A stretch of DNA of 64,000 nt, taken from NCBI GenBank assembly GCA_018287875.1, contig JAGVVL010000013.1:2356001-2420000 (forward strand), in the 5' to 3' direction. This document shows, piece after piece, positions 12,037-22,240 of this stretch. Numbering within the stretch: the first letter of the stretch is position 1; each line of letters starts with the position of its first letter. The position numbers were made by a program, and so were the translations under genes. Under the pieces are notes generated by a model. That model saw only the letters and a program-made list of their open reading frames with translations. It was not told the origin of the DNA and made no database searches. This DNA is from Nigrospora sphaerica. Its lineage: Eukaryota; Ascomycota; Sordariomycetes; Amphisphaeriales; Apiosporaceae.

Positions 12037-15000
12037 TCAGGCAAAAGTGTTCCGGACCCAGGCGCGGATGCCCTCGGCGGTGAAGTCGTCAAACGTGGTG
12101 CGGGCGCGCGCCTTGGCGTCGCGCAGCAGCGTGGCCAGGCGCGGACGGTGGGCCTGGTCGTGGCTGAGGCAGCGGTGGACGGTGCGGCGGAGGTGGCGGT
12201 CGACCCAGGCGTAGGGGTTGGCGCCGCCGTCGACGCCGCCGTCCAGCAGCAGCGGGCAGTAGGCGGCGGGCAGGCCGGCGGCGCGGACGGCCGTCGGTGG
12301 CTCGGGCGGCGCGAGGGCCGTGATGAGCTGCCACATGACGAGGGCCACCTGGAACACGTTGGTGCTGCCGTTGAAGTTGCCCGCGAGCTCCGTCCCCTGC
12401 CCGAGCTCGGGCCCGTCGGGGTCGCCGTCGACGTACTCCCAGTCCTTGGCGAAGCTCTCCTGTTTCCATCCACGTGTTAGTTCGCTGCTCCCCCGGAAAG
12501 ACGAGGCGGGCCGTGGGCGACGGCGGGTTTTGCGCTTACGGGGGTCATCCAGCCAGGCTTGCCTACGTCGCGAATCAGGTGGTAGTACGCGCTGTGAATG
12601 AGCTTTGGTCAGTACACAGCCAAGCAAAAGGGGCCCCCCTGGATTCTCGTTACATACTTGCGCTTGTCGGGCTTGATGATCCGAGCCAGACCAAAGTCGG
12701 CCAGCTGGAGAAGTGCGTGGTTAGCAACCAATCCAAACACTGCTAACGGCCAGGGCTACGCTTACCTTGATCATAGGGATCTGAGCGTGCTCTTCTAAAA
12801 CTTCCTTCTCCCATGCTCTATTCAATTCAACCCTTTGTCTGGCGGTACCCTTGTTCTTTTCCGTTGCTTTACGGTTGCTCTCCTTTCTAGTCACTCTTTG
12901 TCTGGCAGTGTCGCTGGAGGCAACCGGTATAAGCGAGGCGTAGTGACCGTCATCTCCCTCGCCAGCTTGGTAGTAGATGTAGAGATTCGACTGCAGCGCC
13001 TGATCTATGCCTTGTTGGGGCAACCGGTGCACCTCGGAACCGTCGGCCTGGCATAGTACCAGAGTGTATGTGCGGTCTTTGGAACATGCCCTGGCCCAGC
13101 AATGGAGCAAACTCGCCAGCGCATAGACCGTAAAGAAAGCCTTGATGGGAGGGACGCCTTCAGGGAAACAGTCGGCATAGGCTTGGGAGTCAATGGTGTT
13201 CATGAGTTCCCTTCTGGTGGGTTGCTTGTGGCTAGGACACTGTCCCGGAAAGCTGTCAATGATGGCGTGGATACCGCACAGTTCCTTCCCTTCGGAACGG
13301 GTGGGTTGGGGTCGAAGTCCATTTGGAAACCCGGGCTTGAAGATCAAGGGTGTGTCTCCATGCTCCCAGACAGTCTCTGGGGTCTCTGAGGTCTCTGCCG
13401 TCTCTACGGGGACCTCCCTGTCTGGGGCAGGTCTCTGATCATCTAAAAGCACTGTAGTCAGGTTAGATGCTGGGTAGGGATCAGGAGAGCACGCCCAACT
13501 TACAGTTCTCGGGGTCAATATCGAAGTGGACCATCCTCTTCTCCCGCCAGCGCTTGCTGGGCGGCGGAAACTCCTCCAGGAACTCGGTCTTGGGGACATA
13601 GGACTGTGCGCCCCTGTCGACCTTGTACTCGTTACCATCCGGCGTGAGGATGTAGCCGAGCGCCCGCATCTCCTGCTCCTTGCGGCCGCCCTTGCGAACT
13701 TGCGTCGGCCTGGGCCGTCTTCTCTGCGGGTCGAACTTCCTCGGTGGGAAGGCCATGCCGACACAGGCGCGAATCACTGGGCGTTGGGTCAGATGAGGAA
13801 CGTACACGGTACCGTGGTGGAAGAAGAGTCCACCTACTGCAGAGCCAAAATGACCAGAGGACTCGATTCGGCACTTTCGCTTCTTCTCCCCTCCTTTCGG
13901 CGAGTGTCTGGATAAGAGTAGACACGCTCCCTTTGTTGCAATATTGCATGAGAAGGAAGTCTTTGCGACCGATCTGCAGGAGTTCGTCTGGATAATTGGG
14001 ATCCTCGGGAGGCCAAGGCTTTCGTTTGCGCACTGCGTCATGGATTTCCTCAAGTCGTTTATCCCTTGCCCTGTCTATGCGTTCGAAGTTCTCCTGGTAC
14101 TGTCGGAATCTTTGGGATTTTTCTTCGAGCTCGGGCGCGCCCTCGGAGTTGAGCCATGCCCTGGATCGCTTCTTGGGGGGTGGTTCATCGACGCTCTCTT
14201 CTCCCGACGAACTCCCCGGGATACTCGAGTCATAGATATCCGGGAAGGAGTAAGTGATGGGTGGAGGTTCTTCCTTTCCAATCAGCTCAGGGGCTATGAG
14301 TTGGACAGAGTGCGCGGCCCCGGAGAGTTTCTGCCCCAACCAGGTTAGCTGCGGGGGTACACGGCCAGGATAGTGTCCCTAAAGACGTATTCACCTTCAT
14401 TGCTATCCTCTCTTGGACGATTGAGAATTCGTAACCGTCAAGGGGGGCCTTCATCACGAATTCTTTCACGGGTACTAGAGGATCCCCCACCTCACCCTTG
14501 TCGACGGTGAAATGCTCGGCGATGCCATGGCCCCCAACACCAAGGCGTCTGCGCTTATACCTTGGGTTCAGTCGCCATGCATTCTCGATTTCCCGAGCCT
14601 GTCTCTGCTCTTCAGCGTTCGCTACCGTCATATTGCCTGCCGTCCACCGTTGTCTTCGCCATATTTCCTGCCGGCTCTGCCTCTCAATCCGATCTTTTCT
14701 AGGCCCGGGGATAGGCACGGGGTAACTGGGTATCGGTTCGCTTCTTCGCTTCCTTTTCGCTTCCTCTGCATTTAATTTTGTGCGATACAACTCGAAATCT
14801 CTGTGGACGGCCCGCGTATCCTTCGCGTATTCCAGCCGCCCTTCAGGTCCCAAGTATTTCCACGGCATGATGACCCGGTGTCGACAGTGCTTTGAGTCGA
14901 GATAGTTGATGATCGGAGACACCGGTCGGTATGTCTTAGGATTAAAAGGAAAGAACGTCGACTGGGCGCATCTTTCTAGGATGGGATCTGAGGAGAGACA

Positions 15001-15358
15001 CAAAGGACTTTCAGGCAGGCGCGTTTCGCAAACGGCAGCATCAGCAGCGACAAAGCACTGCAGCAACAAACAGCTGCTTTCGGAAGGACCCAAAGCTTTA
15101 TGTGATGGCATTCTAGCCAGAAGGAATGCAATGCCCAAAGGGTGACATTTATTATACCACTCCGCGAGCCTCCTCAGGGAATTTTGATCCTGTATAGATG
15201 CTTGAGTACATGCACTTACTGAAGTCGGCAGTAAGCATAAACCCATCATTTGCAAATGGTAATAAGAAGTAGCGAGGCAGACCTTGGCTGCTATAGGAAC
15301 CCCCATTGACGTCCGCATCGTACAAAAGCCGAAACCAAAGCGGACGAGCCGCGGCCAT
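12037..15358 (-). CDS. Protein kinase-like protein with an OTU/papain-like cysteine protease domain inserted in the kinase core
   Basis: Eight minus-strand exons (15358-15220, 14987-14395, 14348-13838, 13776-13504, 13451-12766, 12704-12658, 12591-12540, 12459-12037) join in frame to 907 aa. Kinase motifs in order: glycine-rich loop LGVGGHGIAEHF (about 195-206), Lys221 in VPVKEF, a long charged insert, MQYCNKGSVSTLI, catalytic loop VHFDIDPEN (Asp500), LADFGLA (Asp737), MTPESF, and a C-lobe with NVFQVALVMWQL. Between the catalytic loop and LADFG lie about 225 residues in one 686-bp open exon, with LCGIHAI (Cys564) and GHYASL (His675), a pattern like OTU/papain-type cysteine peptidases. The N-terminal 190 residues are unrecognised. 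The start (ATG 15358, 232-bp first intron) and the 46-bp second intron are the weakest points; an upstream exon is possible. Confidence 0.7.
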
Positions 15359-16101
15359 ACGCCATGATGCCGCTTGAACAGCGAGGGCTCTTTCATTCCG
15401 GTCCCTGAGGCAGGCCAAGTAGCTTAATACAGCACCGATTTACAATATTTTGGAACCTTAATCTTCAACTCCCTGTCAGATTCCAGCGTGCTTGCGTAAA
15501 GAAAGCTGTATGAGTGGTTGGGTGCGTGCGGACAAAGGTGCTTTGCGAGTTACAAAGATGAAGCGAAGGGGTTCTTTCTACCCGTTTATTTAGTCGAAGA
15601 AAGAAGTGTAGAGCGAAATGTCGAACAACAATAACCACCGGCCCTGTCCGGGACCTCAACAGGGCACAAGCACTTCAGATACCAAGTATTTTGTATTGAG
15701 GGGGTGCTGTTATGGAAAAGCAACGGAATAGAAAGAAGAGTTCCGAGGGACTCCCCATACAGTTCGCATTCCAGCAGTATCAGGTAGAGCCATTCGCCAT
15801 GCGGAGGACTTTTGCTGGCACACAAGGTTCCGCCTTCGCCGTCACCGTCACCAGTCCAGCGCGCCTGTTTCCATATCGTGTCCCGTCACAAGTATTACGT
15901 ATTGTTCTCATTCCTGTAACGTCGCCCGTCTCTCAAGGTTCGTAGTACATGGTCGTGGGCATCGTAGTGGCGTCGTAATTCGTAATCTGATCGTGACGTC
16001 TCGTACCAACTCAAAGAAATAGAAGACAAACGAGAGGGTCTGGGCAGAACAGCTAGATTGCCCGAGATGAGCGGCAACAGCTGCCCCATCTCCAAGGCAG
16101 G
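15359..16101. other. Intergenic region between two minus-strand genes
   Basis: It holds the 5' side of the kinase-like gene and the 3' side of the 513-aa gene. No further gene is supported. Confidence 0.5.
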
Positions 16102-18148
16102 CTATTCTCCACCTGTGACCGCGAGGCCGGGGTCGGATGAGGAAGCAGAGTTGCTGTTCATCCCCCCCACACCGGTGAAAGCAGAAAAAAGCGTCTGGAA
16201 TGCCTGGGCCGCTATTTGAGCGCGTCCCCCTGTTAGCTGCAACCTTTGCCACGACAAGAAACAGAGCAGGGACGGGAGATTAGGGACCTGGCTTACCAGT
16301 AGTCGAGCGGAATTCCAGCTCGAAGGCGCCAACTTTCCCCTTTCGCTGATGGCGAGCCTTGTACTCCTCACAGAATACATACGGATCCACATTACGGATC
16401 CAAACACGGTTCGATGACTTCCGCAGCATCCATTTGTTCGGGGGTCCGGCAGCCGGGACTAGATGGGTGTTCGGTCAGCAATGCGCTCGGGAGAGTTCTG
16501 AAGGGGATGTACTGACGAAATGCGGTCCACACCGGACAATTCGCGAGCTCCCCATCCCAAACTGCTGCGTGGAGCCGTATGCGGTTGGTTGCCGAGTCGT
16601 GGTATACGGCAAGTGCGTGGACGAAATCATCGTCTTTGATCGGCCTGCAGCTATGTCAGACCGACAGAAGGCTGGCTGGGGTCGGAGAAAAGTCCGGTGG
16701 CTTACGCTTTGAAGAGCAACTTCTCTTTACTGATTCTGTACTCTTCTTCCCTCACTTGTACAACTTGCGGGCTACGTGATTTCAGCACGACAAAAGTACA
16801 GTAAAACAAAATCATATCTGTGGAAAGATCAGTAGGGCACCCAATGCAGACAAGTAGTTCCATTGGGAGGAGGAACCAGCAAGCCAGCGGAGGACATACC
16901 CTCGTAGGTCATAAAAGACAGCGATGCCCAAAGCTTAATCCGACTCTCTGATCGACTCCAGCGGCTGAAGACCAGCGAAGAGGGGGTCTCCCGCTGAATG
17001 CAAAGCTCGTGGGCGCCCCGCCGGGTGACCCATGGCTGGCCGCCTTTCAAATCGCGGATCATAACCCACGGGATTTCGTCGGACCCGTGAAGATAGAAAG
17101 TGACGGAGAGCTGGTTGTCGTTGAAGGACCTGTGGCGAGATAGCAGTCAGCGGCAGGAATCCCCCGAACGGGCAGACGACGATAGACAGACCTCATGGCA
17201 AGAGTCTTGGCGTCATGAGGCATCGAGAGAAGGCCCATGGGTCGAAATGGGCCGTAGGCTTGCGAAATACTGGACACAATAAGTACTCGACGAGGAGGAG
17301 AGCGGAAGAGAGGGGCTATGCTGTTTACCGGCGGGGTTTGGGCAGTTCGGTATGCGTCGCAGGTATGCGAGCGAAAATGGCCTGGGCCCAATGGGAGTTC
17401 TGTTCCAAAGTCAGCATGATGCAGGCGAAGGCAGCAATGGAATGGAAACCGACGATGTCGCGGTAAGAAGTGACCATGTTATACTCAACCGGATCGGCAA
17501 AGTCCGACTGGACAGGACTTGGAGGAGCTGGAGCACACTGGTCAGACTGTGTAGCTTGACGACAGGCGGTGCCCACCTACGTATACCTCTCGCTTCCCTG
17601 AGCTGGGTGATACGGTCGTGCAAAGAATACAAGGCATTCAGGTCAAACTCGGGGGACCTAAAGCGATTGTCAGAAAAACAGCAGGACAGAAGCAAACGAG
17701 AGGGGAGGACAAACATCTCCAGTAGTTGGATAAGCATGGACAAGAACAGGTTGTACATGTTAAACCTCGCCGGAAGAGGTGTGCCCGGCAGTTCGTTGGT
17801 CATTGTATGGTACATGGTGCGCCATCGCGTCTCTTTGCTGTGGGAGCGATCGTCCACGAAGCCGGTTATATCCCTGAGGCTTTTGGAAAGACAGGGGAGG
17901 AGCATGTTGATGTAATCGAAGACCTGAGGGACTCTCGCCCCATGTATCTGAGCCTGATCGGCCAGATGGCGAAGAAGGTGACTTGACGAGTGAACCTCGT
18001 GGATGAGGATATTGAGGTGAGTGTGGAGTTTGTCTGGCAAGGCGTTGCGCAGCCCTTCCAGTGAGTTGCCAACCAGTCTGGCCCGCTCGGCCTCGTGGCA
18101 ACAGCCACTTAGCAGCGTGGAGCAGGTGTTCCTCACGAGGGCCGACAT
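16102..18148 (-). CDS. Uncharacterised conserved-looking fungal protein, nine exons
   Basis: Nine exons (18148-17715, 17657-17587, 17527-17329, 17269-17192, 17129-16900, 16817-16706, 16644-16517, 16458-16297, 16229-16102) join in frame to 513 aa; eight introns of 57-82 bp have GT..AG ends. I recall similar fungal hypothetical proteins but no defined domain. The N-terminal half looks alpha-helical (LPDKLHTHLNILIHEVHSS, RFNMYNLFLSMLIQLLEMS). The middle holds a beta-rich segment (DNQLSVTFYLHGSDEIPWV). A C-terminal block with FMTYEDMILFYCTFVVLK, LRLHAAVWDGEL-like and VWIRNVDPYVFCEEYKARHQ features follows, then a Ser/Gly-rich tail. No signal peptide or transmembrane span is evident. The close splice fit and varied composition argue that the gene is real. 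Its function is unknown. It is codirectional with the kinase-like gene downstream. Confidence 0.75.
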
Positions 18149-20612
18149 GACGCGTCACGGGTATGTCCAAATTGTGCTGTCGATTTTTGAACGAGGACTG
18201 GACCCGTCATTTCAAGGGGTCATGGCGACAGAGGAGACTGTGGCCCTTTATCCTGCCTCTCAAAGCAGCCTGTCTCGCTGTGGTATGTGCGTGTATCACA
18301 CTGGTCCCGATCTGTTAGAGGGACAAAGGCCGGGGGCCCAACAGCCCAAGGACAATCGGTGGAAGCGGGAAGGCTGACGTCGAGGGCAATCGGATCACCG
18401 CGGGGGGGAGGCTCAGTCCGGATCAAGCGGCCGGGCAGGGGGCCCGGGTGGGGAAGACGACGGCGCGGGTGTTGAAACAGAGAGAAGAGGAGCCTCCAGA
18501 GACCACGCCGACGCCAATTTGTATTCCAGGAGGGCGGAATGCCAATGCGAAGGCAGAAAAGGTAAGGGAACCGTCTTCTGATCCGGCGAGAGGGCGTAAA
18601 AAAGGTTGGCAGGGAGCGGGCGGACAGCCGTGACGGGCAAGGACCGCTCTTGCGAGGCCCAATGGCCGAGATATCATTCGATAGCGGGAGGGGGAAAGAT
18701 TGCGCTTTCCGACGCGAGCCCACCGCATCGAAGGCGGCGGAAGGCAATTTTTGCAGACGCAAAATTCGGCTGCAGAATCGTCAGGCGATCGTCGCAGTGC
18801 CGAGAGTATACCGCCGATGCAGTAAAAGCAAGTTCCCCCCATCCCGACGCATTCTAAGTAGGCCGGCTCGATGGCAAGAAGCGGAAGTGGTATTTCACAG
18901 CAGGTCGAAAATAATCAGTAAGCGGCTGCCACGAATCCGGCGCCCACTCCCATCCCGCAATATGCACCGGGGATTGGTCGAAGCCGTCGCGATCCGTATC
19001 AGGCGTAGCGGGAGCTCTCCAATAACGAGCACTTGCATGAGCCGATGCGGAGAAGGAAATTGGCCTGTCCCCGGTGTTTTGGTGGCATCCCCCCCCCCCG
19101 CGCAAGCGGAACAGACAGCAAAAGGTTATCTGGATACCGCTTGTCTGGGGTACCGCGGTAGCCGGTGCTACGTGGTTGTCCTCTCACCCGGCGACGGCCG
19201 AGAGACAGACACATAGCGAGCAAGGCCACCCGGCCTGCTTCATTCGAGTCCGGGTCCGGCAGAATGGTGCAGGGCTGCCCCGCCACGCCGGGTGGCCGGG
19301 GTCGTGGCCGCTGTTGGCCGACGCTTTTTGCTGCCGTGGCATGTGAGGGGCATGGCGCGAAGCCTGCCTCGAGCAGGTCGTGGGGCGCGATGCTGACATG
19401 CGTCGAGCCGAAGTGTTCGCAATGCGGTGAGTAGGCGGGTGGTATCGAAAGAAGCGGGTGCCATCCGATCGATGGTCGGGCAGATCCAAGTCGTCTGTCT
19501 GTATCTGATGCATCTGACCGAGGCACAAGCCTAGTAAAGCACCACGGCGGCCCAGGGCTTTTCGGCACGACCACGGCCTGTTGTGTTCGCCATCGGTACT
19601 ATCTAGCTCCAACGGCCGGGAGCGAACGGCGTGTTACTTTGTCTCGTGCCAGCAAGTGTAGGCAGTTGCGGCTTAGCGTAGAACGCGAGCGATTGACGGT
19701 CCAGAGGCTGGGCTTCTCGTCCGTCACGGCGAGGACGTACCGTAGGTTGTGATGGAACGGTCCCGAGGCCAGCAGTCGCAGAGCTGAACGTCATGGCCGG
19801 CAGAACGCCATCCATATGTAGCGGAAGAAACCACCAAAACCGAACTCTGGGGCATCAGACAAGCAAGCATCCATAGGTATTTAGTGAAGCTACTGGCAGC
19901 CTCGTTCCTGAGGAGCCATACTGACGAGACCTTGATCGATCCAATCAGATCTCTTGCCGTCCCCCAACCCAGTCAATCCCGAGGCTTCTTAGTCAACCTC
20001 TCTCAGCCGGAACTGCGCATCCAACCACCTTAACCTGGGAAGAAAGTCTGGCGGCTTCGTCACAATATAGAGAATATAGTCTAGGCCTAACCGATCAAGC
20101 ATTCGACGCCTAAAAGGTTCGTTCCGCCGTTTCATCGATCGCACTCTGCCGTGCTGCACTATCACGCCCACGTCCAGAGACAGGTAATCATACCAGAGGT
20201 GGAAAGGCCAATGAATTGTCTCCTGCAGCACGAGCGACGGGGCGTTGTGCAGTCAATGGCACCAGATGCGAATGCTGGTTGCAGAAGTATTGTACAATTG
20301 CCTATGACCATGGTATCTTGTGTGAGCAGTCATAACGGCATCGTGAGACGGAGGGCTCTCCGCAGACCCTTGGCCTCATCGTTCTCTTCAAGTCAGAACC
20401 GCAAGACCTGAATAGCAAAGCAAAATCAGAGCACGAAGACCCATCCCTGTGCGGCAACACCATTCCGTGATCCCATATTACAATCGAAAAAGGAAACTGA
20501 GACCACCTGTCCCAAGCTTCCAGAGTGGACGACTTTTCATAGTCGTCTCTCATCAAAGGGCCCTCTCTTGTTATGGTAGCGTGGAAACCAAAGAGGATAA
20601 CGATGGAGCAGA
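18149..20612. other. Intergenic region, 2.4 kb, no gene recognised
   Basis: It lies between the 5' end of the 513-aa gene and the 3' end of the NHP6-like gene. I see no coding signal, tRNA or repeat that I can support. Confidence 0.5.
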
Positions 20613-21173
20613 TTACTCCTCGTCGTCATCGTCGGCAGCGTTGTACGCAGCCTTCTCATCCTCGTAGCGCTTCTTGTCGGCAGCGGCCTTGGCTTCGTAA
20701 GGGGTACGCTGCTTGTCGTTAAGAGCCTTCCAGCGCTCACCCAGAATCTTGCCGACTTGGCCTGTTGACTGGGTTAGCGAATGCCTTTGGTTAATGCGAT
20801 TTGAAAGAGGGGGATGGACGAACCGAACGAGATACCAGGGTTCTCCTCACGGACGTTCTCGCGCTGCTCGTTGGCGAAGAACATGTAGGCGGAAAGACCA
20901 CGCTTGGGCGCGTTGGGGTCTACATCCACGTTAGCCAAGTTTTCTTCATGCCCAAGTTGCTCGCGTGTGCCGCATCGAATCCGTCCAGGCGAGAGAACAC
21001 CCTGGAAGGCACCTGGTCCAGAGGTGCAATTCCAAGGGTAGAACTCGGGACATCGTATGGAAACCATGCAAACAGACGTGCAGTAAGTGAAAGATAGATG
21101 TAGTCTTACCCTTCTTGCCGCGCTTCTTCTCGGCCTTACCGGCCTTGCCGCGCTTGGTGGTCTCCTTAGGCAT
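20613..21173 (-). CDS. nhp6: NHP6-like HMG-box chromatin protein
   Basis: Three exons (21173-21110, 20919-20824, 20761-20613) give 102 aa. A Lys-rich N-terminal tail ([21 protein letters not shown]) leads into a single HMG box, [20 protein letters not shown] through [20 protein letters not shown], and the protein ends with an acidic DDDDEE tail. This is the standard form of the abundant non-sequence-specific DNA-bending protein NHP6, which works with FACT and other chromatin machines in the nucleus. The first intron is 190 bp, long for this locus. The second uses the unusual donor GTTCGT. All junctions preserve the frame and the family alignment. Confidence 0.95.
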
Positions 21174-22129
21174 CTTCACACATGTTAGCGTATCCAGTCG
21201 AGAGCGCGGGGATCTTCGCGCGCGGTGGAAGGCGGCGTGCAGTCGGTGTTGAGCAGCTGGGCAAAAATGAAGATGGAGGGGCAATGGACGTGTCGCGTGT
21301 CTGCAACGATGGCGGCGGCGATGGGATGGGATGCACGATGCACGGCGATCGCATCGGCCATTGCGCGCCGCTGGGCGGCCAAATCGCGACTTGAAGCTCG
21401 AAGTCGATTGGATAGGGCCATTATTCGTACCTTGACGAAGTTTGGAGGGAATTGAAAGCTTTGGTGGTGGTGTTGGGAGCTGTTGCGCAGAACGCTCGTC
21501 AGTAAAAACTGCGATGCGTTGCGTGCACTCAAGCGGGTGTGGTGATGCGTGATGCGATGGGCAGAGGTAGGAGGGGCCAGCGGGATGGGGATTGCTTTGC
21601 GCTGGTTGCGCTGCTACCGAGACGATAGCGAGCTTGGGCAGAAGCAGCGGCGCAGGTGCGATGCAGGCGATGCAGGCGTTGCTGGCGTCGCCGCTGCGAA
21701 AAAGCGCAGCGGCCAATAGGCCAGGTGATGGGCCAGCAGAGTTGAGCAGGAATAGGGAAGAGGTGGTTGTTGGGCGGCGGGCAAGTGACTTGTGTTTTGC
21801 GGTGCTGGGCCATACAAGGGGAGGTACTCACGATTGAGTGTATTGGGCGTGTGTGGGAGAGAGTGTGTGTTGGTAGGAGAGGCGACGATTTTGGGTGGGA
21901 GATTTTGTATGGGAGAAATAGGTGAGAGAGAAGAGAGGGAAATTTGTATGGGGGAGGTGGTAGACTGCCTTTTTACTATGGGCCGGGGCCTGGCTGGGTG
22001 ATTGCGCGCAAGAGACAGCAAGAGAGAGGGGAGGGAGGGAGGAGCAGGAGCAAGAGGGGTGTGGGCGCGCGACCAGCCAGTGCCAGACAACGAGAGACGC
22101 CAGACACACACGGAGGTTCCAATGGAAGG

Positions 22130-22240
22130 AGGGAGAGAGAGCGCGCGCGCGGGCACACGCACACACACACACACACGCGCGCCGCTTGATCAGACCGGAC
22201 CAGACACACACCAGACACACATACACACCCACACCCACCC
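22130..22240. repeat. GA/CG/CA microsatellite cluster
   Basis: GA-rich, CGCG and (CA)n tracts follow one another, with the (CA)n part near 22155-22180 and again near 22200-22235. Confidence 0.85.

Noticed and set aside
14287..15396. Continuous 369-codon reading of the kinase N-terminus from 15396
   Set aside because: Residues before about 14987 look like translated intron, and the frame of the exon ending at 15220 is better in composition. The two join in phase through a GTAAGT donor.
18650..19216. A 188-codon plus-strand open frame in the 18-20.6 kb gap
   Set aside because: Arg/Ser/Pro-rich with no motif, no plausible splice extension and overlapping frames on the other strand.
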